62,298 nucleotides of DNA, from contig JAKSLX010000018.1 in NCBI GenBank assembly GCA_024400915.1, positions 1 through 62,298 of the forward strand, written 5' to 3'. Below are positions 50,410 through 59,471 of the stretch, piece after piece (positions within the stretch are counted from its first letter, which is position 1; each line of letters opens with the position of its first letter). This stretch comes from Treponema sp. (GTDB lineage: Bacteria > Spirochaetota > Spirochaetia > Treponematales > Treponemataceae). The notes beneath the pieces were generated by a model. It ran no database searches, was not told the DNA's origin, and worked only from the letters and a program-made list of their open reading frames with translations. Made by a program: the position numbers and the translations under genes.

Positions 50410-52661
50410 TTGATTTCCCCGTTTTCGACAACTATTTCAACCTTACCACCGTTAGTTAGACTACCGAACAGCAGTTCGTTAATCAAAGGCGAAGCTATCT
50501 TGTCTTCCGCATAACGCTGAATGTTTCTTGCTCCAAATTCATCGCTCATGCCCTGTTCAGCAATGAAATCATAGGCTTCAGGCCCTACAATCAGCTTAAC
50601 CTTCTTTGCTTCCAGGCGTTTTGCTATTGCATCCACGGATTTGCAGGCAATGCGAACTGCATTTTCCTTTCCAAGACGGTCAAAGTATACGATTCTGTCA
50701 AGCCTATTGCGAAATTCCGGAGTAAAGGTCCTATCCACCGCATCCTTAAGTACAAAACGGTCGTTAGTTAGTCTGTCACCAGAACCGCTGAAACCTACAG
50801 AATTCTTGCCCATGTCACTTGCTCCGCAGTTGCTCGTAAATATTATGAGGCAATTCCTGAAGTCTGCCTTGCGTCCCTGACTGTCAGTGAGTGTACCGTA
50901 GTCAAGAACCTGAAGCAGAGTATTGTATATGTCCCTGTGGGCCTTTTCTATTTCATCAAAGAGGATGATTGCGTGGTTTTCCTTTCTTACAGCTTCCGTC
51001 AGGACACCACCGTTTTCGTAGCCTACATAACCCGGAGCAGAACCAATAAGGCGGCTGATAGAATAGGATTCCTGATATTCGCTCATGTCAAAGCGCAAAA
51101 GCTTTATGCCCAGTTTTTGTGCAAGAACCTTTGCAAGTTCTGTTTTTCCAACGCCTGTAGGACCAACAAAAAGAAAGCTTGCCTCCGGTTTTTCCAAGTT
51201 GCGGAATCCAGCCCTGGCCTTCTTTACGGAAGCACAAACCAGATCAACGGCAGCATCCTGACCGAAAATTTCAGCCTTTATCTTTTTATCAAACCCCTTA
51301 AGGTTTTCCTTTTCCTTTCCGCTTATGTTTTCAAGAGGAACCTTTGCAGCACGGGAAACCACATGGCGTATTTCATTTACGGTTACCCTGCTTTTTCCGT
51401 GAAGGCGCGAATATACTCCGCTTTCATCAATTACATCGATTGCCTTGTCCGGAAGTCTTTTGTCATTGAAAAAACGAACGGAAAGATCCACTGCCTGGGC
51501 AATGCATTCAGGAGAATATTTTACCTGATGGTATTCTTCATACTTTGGAAGGATTCCTTTTAAAATCTTAAGGCACTCGTCACGGGTTGGTTCAAGGATA
51601 TCTATTTTCTGAAACCTTCTTGCAAGGGCACGATCCTTTTCAAAAATCCTAGTATACTCTTCAAAGGTTGTGGAACCAATGCAGCGCAGATTTCCCTTTG
51701 AAAGGGCCGGCTTAAGGATGTTGGCTGCATCAAGGTTTCCGCTTGAATTGCTTCCTGTTCCAGCCCCTATCATGGTGTGGATTTCATCAATGAAAAGAAT
51801 TGCCTTAGGTTTTTTCTGAAGTTCTTCAACCAGCTTCTTTATTCTCTTTTCAAAGTCCCCACGGAATTTCGTACCGGCAACAAGGGAACTCATCTCAACG
51901 GAATAGATTTCAGCATCCTTGAGATAGTCTGGGACATTTCCTTCTGCAATGCGCTGTGCAAGGCCTTCAGTAATCGAAGTTTTCCCTACACCAGCATCGC
52001 CTACATGGAGGGGATTGTTTTTTGTCCTGCGGCAAAGAATTTCTATCGTACGCTCTATCTCTTCATTGCGGCCAACAAGCTTGTCCAGCTTTCCTTTCCT
52101 TGCCTGATCCGTAAGGTTCGTAGCATAGGCTGAAAGGGAATCCGGCGATGACTTTTCAATAGTAGCTGCCGCTTCCTCCGCCATCTGTTCAAAATTCATT
52201 TTTGAAAGGTCAAAGAACTCCGGGTGATCCCGTTCAAACTGACGGGCTGCCACAAGGAATTCCATGTTGATTCCGTGTTTCTTCATAAGGTATGAAGCAT
52301 GCAGCCTTGAATCTGAAACCATGGAAAATAAATAATGATATAAGGTTATTTCCCCTGACTTTTCTTTTCTTGCAATTGCCTCTGCCTTGTCAAAAACCTC
52401 ATCAAACAGAACGGAATGGGGAACTTCATCGCCGTCGCCGTATTTTCTCTTGTCCGTAGGATTGTATTCCTCAAGATACTCAAGGACTTCCTTTTCCAGG
52501 GCAGGCAAATTTATGTCGGGATTGATTGAAAAATGATATATAACCGAACTGTCCAGCATGCAGAAAAGGACAAGCTCTGGAGTTGCATATTCAAGGCCCC
52601 TTTCAAAAACAACATCTTCGGCCTGTTCCAATACGCTTCTAAGTTCCTGAGATAATTCCAT
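50391..52661 (-). CDS. clpA: ATP-dependent Clp protease ATP-binding subunit ClpA
   Basis: 756 residues (normal ClpA length): N-terminal Clp-N domain (1-145), first AAA+ module with Walker A GDAGVGKT (221-228) and Walker B ILFIDEIHTM, second AAA+ module with GPTGVGKT and ILFDEIEKA, and a C-terminal D2-small domain. It unfolds substrates for ClpP, which is not in the window. It overlaps clpS by 1 nt and aat by 19 nt. Confidence 0.97.
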   Translation of the reverse strand: MELSQELRSVLEQAEDVVFERGLEYATPELVLFCMLDSSVIYHFSINPDINLPALEKEVLEYLEEYNPTDKRKYGDGDEVPHSVLFDEVFDKAEAIARKEKSGEITLYHYLFSMVSDSRLHASYLMKKHGINMEFLVAARQFERDHPEFFDLSKMNFEQMAEEAAATIEKSSPDSLSAYATNLTDQARKGKLDKLVGRNEEIERTIEILCRRTKNNPLHVGDAGVGKTSITEGLAQRIAEGNVPDYLKDAEIYSVEMSSLVAGTKFRGDFEKRIKKLVEELQKKPKAILFIDEIHTMIGAGTGSNSSGNLDAANILKPALSKGNLRCIGSTTFEEYTRIFEKDRALARRFQKIDILEPTRDECLKILKGILPKYEEYHQVKYSPECIAQAVDLSVRFFNDKRLPDKAIDVIDESGVYSRLHGKSRVTVNEIRHVVSRAAKVPLENISGKEKENLKGFDKKIKAEIFGQDAAVDLVCASVKKARAGFRNLEKPEASFLFVGPTGVGKTELAKVLAQKLGIKLLRFDMSEYQESYSISRLIGSAPGYVGYENGGVLTEAVRKENHAIILFDEIEKAHRDIYNTLLQVLDYGTLTDSQGRKADFRNCLIIFTSNCGASDMGKNSVGFSGSGDRLTNDRFVLKDAVDRTFTPEFRNRLDRIVYFDRLGKENAVRIACKSVDAIAKRLEAKKVKLIVGPEAYDFIAEQGMSDEFGARNIQRYAEDKIASPLINELLFGSLTNGGKVEIVVENGEIKCQVIS

Positions 52662-52969
52662 TAGTCTTCTTCCACCGTAATCTGTAAAGGAAATCCTGCA
52701 GCCCTTGCCTTGCTCTGTGCTGAACGGGCTTTTGTAGCCGCAATGTCATAGGGATAAACGCCCGCAACGCCCTTGCCTGATTTGTGAACTTCAAGCATGA
52801 CGGCACTGGCTTCTTCAAAGCTTTTGTTAAAGTCATCCATCAGGATACCGACGACAAACTCCATTGTAGTATAGTCGTCATTGAACAAGATGACCTTATA
52901 CTGCGGTGGAACATCAAATTCCACCTCAACATCTGAGTCCGTCTGGTCTGAATATTTATTCTCTGGCAT
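52661..52969 (-). CDS. clpS: ClpS adaptor for N-degron substrates
   Basis: 102 residues with an acidic flexible N-terminus and the ClpS core: YKVILFNDDYTTMEFVVGIL (N-degron pocket Asn-Asp) and MLEVHKSGKGVAGVYPYDIAATK. It delivers proteins with N-terminal Leu, Phe, Tyr or Trp to ClpA. First gene of the N-degron operon. Confidence 0.96.
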   Translation of the reverse strand: MPENKYSDQTDSDVEVEFDVPPQYKVILFNDDYTTMEFVVGILMDDFNKSFEEASAVMLEVHKSGKGVAGVYPYDIAATKARSAQSKARAAGFPLQITVEED

Positions 52970-52991
52970 AGAATTACCAATCCTAATGAAG

Positions 52992-53171
52992 CTAACCTTT
53001 AACCGCTATCACGATTGCTCCCGCAATCGTGCGCCGAAAGTGTCTTGATGCCTGATTACTAAGAGGCAAGGCTTTCGCAAACCACCTTTTCTCCGCTATC
53101 ACGATTGCTCCCGCAATCGTGCGCCGAAAGTGTCTTGATGCTTGATTACTAAGAGGCAAGGCTTTCGGCGA
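52992..53171 (-). repeat. Two tandem 90-bp paired-hairpin units at the psd 3' end
   Basis: Unit 1 (psd proximal): hairpin I arms CGCCGAAAG and CTTTCGGCG (53162-53170, 53122-53130) with the psd stop TAG in the 31-nt loop; hairpin II is CACGATTGC-GGGA-GCAATCGTG (53100-53121). Unit 2 (53010-53081) repeats it 90 bp further on with few changes, including a copy of the psd 3' end. Confidence 0.85.
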
Positions 53172-53976
53172 TCCATTGCCCAATCTTAACGCGATATTCA
53201 CCGTCTTTAAGACCTTCTTCAATTTCTGGTAAAAGCTGAACCTTTCCCTTTTCAAACAGAAGGGCGATTGTAGAACCATGAAGGTCAAAGTATCCTTTTT
53301 CTTCACCTTTCTTTACGGCACAGTTTTCGTGGTGGTTGATTATACCGCCAACGCTGAAGGCACCGATTTCTACTGATGCAACATCACCAAAGTTTTCCGT
53401 ATGGAGGATGTTCCAGCTTCTTCTGTTCAAAGTGAAAACCTTGTATTTTTCCAAAGCTATTGGCTGAACGCAGTAAAGCTTTCCCTTGATAAAGTGGTTG
53501 CTCTCTACGGTTGCATTGTCGCAGTAAATATAGCGGTGATAGTCGGTGGCACAAAGCCTGAACACAAGGCACTTGCCGCCTATGAATTTCTTCCCCGTTT
53601 CTTCATTCTGGAAAAAATCCGTAAGGCTGTAATCCGCACCCTTGATGCGGAAAGTGCTGTCGACCTTTATATCGTAGGCCGTCAAAAGGCTGTCGCAGGG
53701 ACTGATAAAATGTGAAGGTTCAGGATCAAAGGAAACCGATTCTTTTTTTCGTGTAAAGAAGTCGTTAAAAGACTTGAATTTTCTTCCTTTCCATTCATCC
53801 ATGTTGATTCCGTTCTTCTTTATGAAAGGCTTGATGGCCGGAATTGAAAGGGAAGATCGAAGGAAAAGTCCAAGAAGGGCTGGAGTCCTCAAAGCAAGGA
53901 TTACTTCAAGAAGCACTCTGCCCGGTTTTGTTCCATAAAGGAAAAGAACTGATTTGTCGTTTGGTTCTTTCTTCAT
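53149..53976 (-). CDS. psd: Phosphatidylserine decarboxylase proenzyme
   Basis: 275 residues; makes phosphatidylethanolamine. The self-cleavage motif is HGST (Gly234/Ser235), giving the pyruvoyl group, instead of the common LGST. CATDYHRYIYCDN and GAFSVGGIINHHENC are family segments. It is preceded by pssA, the previous enzyme of the pathway. The C-terminal residues (AESLAS) are encoded within the paired-hairpin unit. Confidence 0.95.
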   Translation of the reverse strand: MKKEPNDKSVLFLYGTKPGRVLLEVILALRTPALLGLFLRSSLSIPAIKPFIKKNGINMDEWKGRKFKSFNDFFTRKKESVSFDPEPSHFISPCDSLLTAYDIKVDSTFRIKGADYSLTDFFQNEETGKKFIGGKCLVFRLCATDYHRYIYCDNATVESNHFIKGKLYCVQPIALEKYKVFTLNRRSWNILHTENFGDVASVEIGAFSVGGIINHHENCAVKKGEEKGYFDLHGSTIALLFEKGKVQLLPEIEEGLKDGEYRVKIGQWIAESLAS

Positions 53977-53997
53977 ATTGAATACTAAGCGTGTATT

Positions 53998-54654
53998 TTA
54001 ACAGCAGACAATGAGTGCAACTATTTCCGCAATGCCTACGCAGATAAGCACAATCTTTCCAAGCATGTTAGGCTTAATGAGTTTGAAAGGACTTATGAAG
54101 GCAATTCCACAGACAATAAGAATGCCTGCACCAACATATTCGCTGAAAGGTCTTCTCACAACGCTGCAGATGTCATAGATTGCAGGAATGATGAGGGCAA
54201 TTGATGTAACTGGAAGCCCCTTGTAAATATGACGTTCTTCTGTTGTAGTCTTCTGGCGTTCTGCCTCATCAACATTGAAGAATGCAAGGCGGATGAGTGC
54301 ACAAAGAAGATAACAGGCACAGATTGCAGTTACAATGTTATGTACCGGTGGAAGAGGTCCAAACTTAAGTCTTGAACCTTCGCGTCCAAGTTCATAGACG
54401 ATCATGGCAGGAAGAACACCGTAGCAGATAAGGTCGCTCATGGAATCAATCTGGATTCCAAAACCTTTCTGAAAGTCAGTACGGTCTTTCTTTGTTGAAG
54501 CAACTTTTCCGTCGAACATATCAAGAACTCCCGATGCCATAAGGCAAAGAAGGGCAGCCTTGAAGTTTCCGTCAAGAACATAACTGATGCCGACGAAGGA
54601 AACGATCATTGCAACATAAGTCATCCAAACTGTGTAATTGTAAACACCTAACAT
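53998..54654 (-). CDS. pssA: CDP-diacylglycerol-serine O-phosphatidyltransferase
   Basis: 218 residues with several membrane segments and the CDP-alcohol phosphotransferase motif, read as MFDGKVASTKKDRTDFQKGF followed by QIDSMSD. The usual Arg after Ala is Ser here, but the catalytic acidic residues are present. Makes phosphatidylserine from CDP-diacylglycerol and serine. 21 nt upstream of psd, so the two form the PE branch. Confidence 0.93.
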   Translation of the reverse strand: MLGVYNYTVWMTYVAMIVSFVGISYVLDGNFKAALLCLMASGVLDMFDGKVASTKKDRTDFQKGFGIQIDSMSDLICYGVLPAMIVYELGREGSRLKFGPLPPVHNIVTAICACYLLCALIRLAFFNVDEAERQKTTTEERHIYKGLPVTSIALIIPAIYDICSVVRRPFSEYVGAGILIVCGIAFISPFKLIKPNMLGKIVLICVGIAEIVALIVCC

Positions 54655-54673
54655 ATTTATCCCCTAAATATAA

Positions 54674-55282
54674 CTACACGCTTTTGCCAAGGTAACCAAA
54701 AATGATGCTGTATGCAAGAATGGTCCATGGTTTTGAGGTCAAAAGTATAATCAGAAACTTTTTGTAGGACAGGTGAGTAAGGCCTGAAAAGTAACACAAA
54801 AAGTCATCCGGCGAAAAAGGAAAGGTTATTGCCACCCAGAGGAATACCGAGTAGTTCTTCCTGTTCCTGTTAAGCCACTTTATACATTTGTTGTAATGCT
54901 TCTCCCCCATGAGAGAACTTACAAATGAAACCCCGAATTTGCGGGACAAAGTGAAAGCAAGGAGCGACCCTGCACAGATACCGATGTAGCTGCAGATGAA
55001 TCCTTTCACTGTTCCAAAAAGGGTAGCCCCAACGATGCAGCCAAGAGCACCTGGAATTACCGTATAGACTACCTTTATGCACTGGAAGAAAGTCAAGATG
55101 AGTGGACCGTATATTCCAAAGGACGCAATGTATTCCTGAAGGTTTTCTTCGGATTTAAAGCGTCCCTGAGAATATTCGTAGACAAAAAATACTGTCATGG
55201 CAATGAAGCCCACAGCAAAGACAGCCGTAAGCATTGCCTTTACTTTTTTGCCTGAAAAAACTGTATTCTCATTCCCTTCCAT
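54674..55282 (-). CDS. TVP38/TMEM64 (VTT-domain) membrane protein
   Basis: 202 residues with about five membrane segments and the VTT signature region (VIPGALGCIVGATLFGTVKGFICSYIGICAGS; FPFSPDDFLCYFSGLT). DedA/VTT proteins are thought to move phospholipids between leaflets, which fits its place 19 nt before pssA-psd; the activity here is inferred. Confidence 0.88.
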   Translation of the reverse strand: MEGNENTVFSGKKVKAMLTAVFAVGFIAMTVFFVYEYSQGRFKSEENLQEYIASFGIYGPLILTFFQCIKVVYTVIPGALGCIVGATLFGTVKGFICSYIGICAGSLLAFTLSRKFGVSFVSSLMGEKHYNKCIKWLNRNRKNYSVFLWVAITFPFSPDDFLCYFSGLTHLSYKKFLIILLTSKPWTILAYSIIFGYLGKSV

Positions 55283-55345
55283 ATTTGCATAATTCTAACA
55301 CATTTTGGAATAAATAAATAGATGTCAATGAGAATTGTGTAATTT

Positions 55346-56023
55346 TTACTGTGGCTGTTTTTCTGATTTGCCTTCAAGGAATGGACGTGCAACCTTTACC
55401 TGGAAGAAGTCAACGAGAGGTCCCATGAAGAAAGCAGTGATGATGGTACCAATTCCAACAACTGCCTGAATGCCGTCGATTTTCTTTGTTGCAAGAAGGA
55501 AAAGACCAACGCCTGCAACAACACAGATTACATCGGTAATGATTCTGATGAACTTGAACTGCCAGATGTGCCATGTGTTTGAAATGATGAGGGCAACAGC
55601 ATCGTATGTTGAAACGCCAAGATCCGCAGTAATGTAGAAGGAAGAAGCAAAGCAGATGACGCCGATACCGATCAAAAGGAAAATCGCACGGAGATAGAGG
55701 GCTGGGGCAGGGAAGAAATGCTGCAGTGTTTCAAGGGAGAACTGTGCCACATATCCCAAAAGGAAAAGATTGATGAAAGTTGCAAGACCAATGTAGTGGC
55801 GGTCAAAAATCAGGCTGAACAGAAGAAGAATAACATTCACGATTACATAGAGTGTTCCAAACTTGATTGGAATGAGAGCATCAAGTCCTGCCATGAGGGA
55901 CTGGAAGGGATCTACTCCAAAAAACGCATGCTTGAAAAAACCTACGGCAATGCCACAGATAAGAACACCGATGGCGCTCATGAGGCATCTTTTTACAAAA
56001 TGATCCTTGCTGAAAATATTCAT
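55346..56023 (-). CDS. YczE/YitT-like integral membrane protein
   Basis: 225 residues from the ATG at 56023 (AAGGAG 7 nt upstream; the ATG at 56068 has no site). Five to six membrane segments; GVDPFQSLMAGLD and ADLGVSTYDAVALII repeat the glycine-rich G-x-S/D-P/T pattern of the YczE/YitT family. Function unknown. Probably first in a row with the VTT, pssA and psd genes, 63 nt away. Confidence 0.8.
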   Translation of the reverse strand: MNIFSKDHFVKRCLMSAIGVLICGIAVGFFKHAFFGVDPFQSLMAGLDALIPIKFGTLYVIVNVILLLFSLIFDRHYIGLATFINLFLLGYVAQFSLETLQHFFPAPALYLRAIFLLIGIGVICFASSFYITADLGVSTYDAVALIISNTWHIWQFKFIRIITDVICVVAGVGLFLLATKKIDGIQAVVGIGTIITAFFMGPLVDFFQVKVARPFLEGKSEKQPQ

Positions 56024-56202
56024 TGTATGCTCCTTGTCATTCCAGACCTGATCCGGAATCTGTGCCATTTGAATGCTGAAACAAATTCTTTATGGCAGAA
56101 CAAATCGGACAGTGCCCGACAATAATTTATGATGGAGAATTTGCTTTTAGCCGTCAAGGATTTACATCAATTAGAAAGAAAAATTATAAGTAACACAAAA
56201 CA

Positions 56203-57000
56203 CTAGAACTGAAAAAAGAACCAACGGTAGATGGCATCAAGGCGTTCGTTCATCAGCTTCTTGATGACCTTCCTTATGCTGAACATCTTGAGAACATTTT
56301 CGTAGTTTGCATCGGCGGAAATGTAAAAGAGGATGTCCTCGCCACAATCGGTAACATGGATATTTATGCGTAGGTTTTCCTTTTTGCAGGCATTGAACCC
56401 CAGCAATCCAAGATTGTTCATGTTTGTAATCGAAAGGTAAAGCTCATCCTCCTGCATTTCGTATTTCAGAAGAAAGTAAAGGTTGCCAAGAAGACGGTCA
56501 TGCTGATGGCAATAAAGGTTCATCCCGTTGCAGTTCCTTGAAACCGCATCCGCAATTTCCTTTCTTTTTTCATCGCTTTCAACGGTGCACACCTTTTTGT
56601 AAAGAACAGTTCCATCGGGATTAGAATCCGAGAACCTGTAGCGCATGCCGCTCATGTTGGACAGGGCCGTAAAGATTTCCGAAATGTCCTCCATGGAAAT
56701 ATCCTTCATGTTCTTCTTTCCTGATTCAAGTACTTCTTTTTTTGAAACCAGATAAAGAAATTCGGCGGTGTAGGGGCTGGAAGTTTTTTCTATGCGGTCG
56801 GAAATTATTTTTTCCCTGTATTTGCACTGGGGAACAAGGGAAAGGCTAAAGTCATCTTCCTCGTGGATTACGCTCACATCCCGATCCCTCAAAAGTTCTT
56901 CAATATATTCTACGGGAACAATTTCTTCAGGAGTGACTGCAGCCAGGACAGTCATTAGGGAAAATAATAAAAACAAGATGGAAAAGCATTTTTTCAGCAC
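56203..57000 (-). CDS. Secreted protein of unknown function
   Basis: 265 residues with a signal peptide (about 1-20, cleavage near LAA/VTPEE) and an alpha/beta periplasmic body. Recognisable only as a conserved type (GMRYRFSDSNPDGTVLYK; LYLSITNMNNLGLLGFNACKKENL). No catalytic motif is visible. Single gene, divergent from the Fe-S gene with a dyad in between. Confidence 0.65.
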   Translation of the reverse strand: MLKKCFSILFLLFSLMTVLAAVTPEEIVPVEYIEELLRDRDVSVIHEEDDFSLSLVPQCKYREKIISDRIEKTSSPYTAEFLYLVSKKEVLESGKKNMKDISMEDISEIFTALSNMSGMRYRFSDSNPDGTVLYKKVCTVESDEKRKEIADAVSRNCNGMNLYCHQHDRLLGNLYFLLKYEMQEDELYLSITNMNNLGLLGFNACKKENLRINIHVTDCGEDILFYISADANYENVLKMFSIRKVIKKLMNERLDAIYRWFFFQF

Positions 57001-57017
57001 GGAATCATCCTAACATA

Positions 57018-57041
57018 AAAATGTGTTTTATTACACATTTT
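57018..57041. promoter_or_regulatory. Dyad in the divergent intergenic region
   Basis: AAAATGTG, 8 nt, CACATTTT: perfect 8-bp arms between two divergent genes. Candidate operator serving both. Confidence 0.45.
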
Positions 57042-57095
57042 CTTCTTGCTCATATTCTAAATATTCAACAAAATTGAAGGCAAAGAGGTAACATC

Positions 57096-58235
57096 ATGTC
57101 TGAAAAATCACAGGTATATTTTACAAATTTTAAGGCAACGGGAAGCGAAAACCTTCTTAAGAAACTTCACCGTCTCATGAAGACTGCAGGTTTTGAAAAC
57201 ATCGACTTCAACGAAAAATATGCAGCAATTAAAATTCACTTTGGTGAACTTGGAAACCTTTCATTCCTTCGCCCTAACTATGCAAAGGTTGTGGCAGACT
57301 ATGTAAAGGAACTTGGCGGAAAACCTTACCTTACAGACTGCAACACACTCTATGTAGGTTCAAGAAAAAATGCACTGGATCATCTTGAAACAGCATATCT
57401 CAACGGTTTTTCTCCACTTCAGACAGGATGCCATGTAATCATCGGTGACGGTCTTAAAGGAACAGATGAAACCATCGTCAATCTCGAAGGAACAAAATGC
57501 GAATATGTAAAGGAAGCAAAAATCGGACATGCAGTCATGGATGCCGATATTTTCATTTCCCTTTCACATTTCAAGGGACACGAAATGGCAGGTTTTGGCG
57601 GAGCTGTAAAGAACATCGGCATGGGCTGCGGTTCAAGAGCCGGTAAGATGGAACAGCACTGCGACGGAAAACCTCACGTTGACCAGAGCGGATGTATCGG
57701 CTGCGGTGCCTGTTCAAGAATCTGTGCCCACGGCGCACCAATCATCACAAACAAGAAGGCAGAAATCGATCAGGAAAAATGCGTTGGCTGCGGAAGATGT
57801 CTTGCCGTATGTCCAAAAGACGTCATCAGCGCAAACTTCAGCAATTCAATCGCAATGCTCAACTACAAGATGGCTGAATATTCCCTCGCAGTATGCAAGG
57901 ACAGGCCTTGTTTCCACATCTGCTTGATCTGCGATGTTTCTCCAAACTGCGACTGCCACAGCGAAAACGACATTCCTATCATCCCTGATGTGGGAATGCT
58001 TGCAAGCTTTGACCCTGTAGCCCTAGACCAGGCATGTGCAGACCTTTGCAACAAAATGCCTGCCATTGAAGGAAGCATCCTCCACGACAACGAAAAGGAA
58101 ATGCACTGCCATCACGGAGACGGAGAGCACGATGTATTCAAAATGAATCATCCTGATACAGAATGGGAAAGCTGCCTTGCACACGCAGAAAAAATCGGTC
58201 TCGGTGTCCGCGCTTACGAGCTTAAGAAAATCTAA
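57096..58235 (+). CDS. DUF362 protein with two 4Fe-4S clusters
   Basis: 379 residues. The DUF362 domain (about 1-185; AAIKIHFGELGNLSFLRP, LSHFKGHEMAGFGGAVKNIG) surrounds a ferredoxin insert with two 4Fe-4S motifs (CIGCGACSRICAHGAP; CVGCGRCLAVCPKDV), then the C-terminal DUF362 part. Extra Cys and His clusters (CLICDVSPNCDCH; MHCHHGDGEH) may bind metal. Probably an oxygen-sensitive redox protein of anaerobes; reaction unknown. It lies upstream of the PerR-like gene. Confidence 0.9.
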   Translation: MSEKSQVYFTNFKATGSENLLKKLHRLMKTAGFENIDFNEKYAAIKIHFGELGNLSFLRPNYAKVVADYVKELGGKPYLTDCNTLYVGSRKNALDHLETAYLNGFSPLQTGCHVIIGDGLKGTDETIVNLEGTKCEYVKEAKIGHAVMDADIFISLSHFKGHEMAGFGGAVKNIGMGCGSRAGKMEQHCDGKPHVDQSGCIGCGACSRICAHGAPIITNKKAEIDQEKCVGCGRCLAVCPKDVISANFSNSIAMLNYKMAEYSLAVCKDRPCFHICLICDVSPNCDCHSENDIPIIPDVGMLASFDPVALDQACADLCNKMPAIEGSILHDNEKEMHCHHGDGEHDVFKMNHPDTEWESCLAHAEKIGLGVRAYELKKI

Positions 58236-58283
58236 AATGATATAAGGGTAGATTTTCGGATTTACTTTATATAAAGCACCATT

Positions 58284-58315
58284 GGGCAGCATGATTTTTC
58301 AGGCTGCCCTTTTTT
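58284..58315 (+). terminator. Terminator of the DUF362 gene
   Basis: GGGCAGC pairs with GCTGCCC, followed by six T. Confidence 0.9.
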
Positions 58316-58316
58316 A

Positions 58317-58365
58317 TTGACACTTGAAATTTTCTATATTAATATTAATATTGTAATCATTACAA
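58317..58365 (+). promoter_or_regulatory. Promoter and PerR-type box of the Fur-family gene
   Basis: TTGACA (58317-58322), 17 nt, TAATAT (58340-58345). A perfect 7-1-7 dyad TTGTAATCATTACAA (58351-58365) covers the expected start of transcription and is close to the PerR box TTATAATnATTATAA. Confidence 0.78.
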
Positions 58366-58384
58366 ATTTTCACAGAGAACCATC

Positions 58385-58807
58385 ATGATCACTCAGCTTA
58401 CAAGACAGGAAATTGCAGACAAACTAAACTCAAAAAAAATCAGGCCGTCGCTACAGCGAATTGCCGTCTATGATTTTCTGCTGAAGAATCCCTTTCACCC
58501 TACGGCTGACAACATCTACATGGCTCTTGCCCCTACAATTCCAACCCTTTCAAAGACAACCGTATACAATACCCTAAAGCAGTTTGCGGAAGCTGAACTC
58601 GTTACGACCCTTACCATTGAAGACGGGGAACTGCGCTTTGATGCTGACACTAGCAGCCACATTCATTTCAAATGTTCGGAATGCGGAAAAATTTTTGACA
58701 TCTACGAAAATATTGATCTGGAAGAAGAAATACTTCCCAAAGGCTTCCAGCTGCTAAAAAGCCAGACAAACCTCTGGGGAATCTGCCGCGACTGTGGAAA
58801 CCGCTAG
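58385..58807 (+). CDS. Fur-family repressor, PerR-like
   Basis: 140 residues: winged helix (about 10-85; RPSLQRIAVYDFLLKNPFHPTADNIY, LSKTTVYNTLKQF) and a dimerisation/metal domain with HIHFKCSECGK and CRDCGN for structural zinc and His/Asp residues for the regulatory metal. The Per-like box in its promoter supports the PerR subfamily (peroxide sensing) and autoregulation; PerR versus Fur cannot be proved by sequence alone. Confidence 0.92.
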   Translation: MITQLTRQEIADKLNSKKIRPSLQRIAVYDFLLKNPFHPTADNIYMALAPTIPTLSKTTVYNTLKQFAEAELVTTLTIEDGELRFDADTSSHIHFKCSECGKIFDIYENIDLEEEILPKGFQLLKSQTNLWGICRDCGNR

Positions 58808-58815
58808 ACGAAATC

Positions 58816-59469
58816 TTACTGAAAGAGAATCAGTCCTTCCGGAACAAGGGCACGGTAACGGATGCGGCATTCTACTACGGCAACAAGAACAACCACAAAA
58901 GAGAACCAGAAGAAAAAATTGTCCATCTTAAATCCGGCAAAATAGTTGTACACACCATGGAGAATAACGGCAAGGATGAATGAAAGAACCTTTGTACTTT
59001 CATTCTTTATGCTGTAAACGAATAGTCCCGAAAGACCTGCACAGGCGGTGTGGATTACAACTGCAGTAAGCATCCTGAGACCAAGGTGCTCAATTCCCGA
59101 AACAAGGTAAACCATGGACTCAAAGCAGCCCAAGGCAAGACCGCTCAGAAGGGCACAGGCAAAAAATGCGGAAAGGCTGTGCTTTTTTGAAATGAGGAAA
59201 AGCAAAAGCATCTTGATGGTTTCCTCTATGACACCGTTGATCAGAAGGCTTTTCAAAAGCACCTGAGAAAGGGAATGGGCCGAAACCAGGTGGTAGTATT
59301 CAATGGCAAACTGAATGGCTGCAATTGGAATTACTGCAAAAAGTCCTATGAGGATTGAAAAGATTCCGCTCAAGAATTTGAATTCCTTGATGAGAATCAG
59401 CATGCAGGTAAAGATTGCAAAAAGAGGAAGAAGGCAAATCAAAAAAGGAAATACTGGATCCGAAATCAT
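58816..59469 (-). CDS. PrsW-family intramembrane protease-like protein
   Basis: 217 residues with about seven membrane segments and the four PrsW/CAAX-like motifs: EETIK (82-86 region), CFESMVYL, HTACAGLSG and HGVYNYF. Such proteins cleave membrane-bound targets such as anti-sigma factors. It starts 2 nt after the TetR gene's stop, so it belongs to the rlmL-tetR-prsW unit. Confidence 0.88.
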   Translation of the reverse strand: MISDPVFPFLICLLPLFAIFTCMLILIKEFKFLSGIFSILIGLFAVIPIAAIQFAIEYYHLVSAHSLSQVLLKSLLINGVIEETIKMLLLFLISKKHSLSAFFACALLSGLALGCFESMVYLVSGIEHLGLRMLTAVVIHTACAGLSGLFVYSIKNESTKVLSFILAVILHGVYNYFAGFKMDNFFFWFSFVVVLVAVVECRIRYRALVPEGLILFQ

Positions 59470-59471
59470 TT

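Noticed and set aside
52992..53306. 104-codon ORF on the minus strand with internal repeated peptides
   Set aside because: It is the tandem hairpin repeat read in a frame overlapping psd; the apparent peptide repeat is the DNA repeat.
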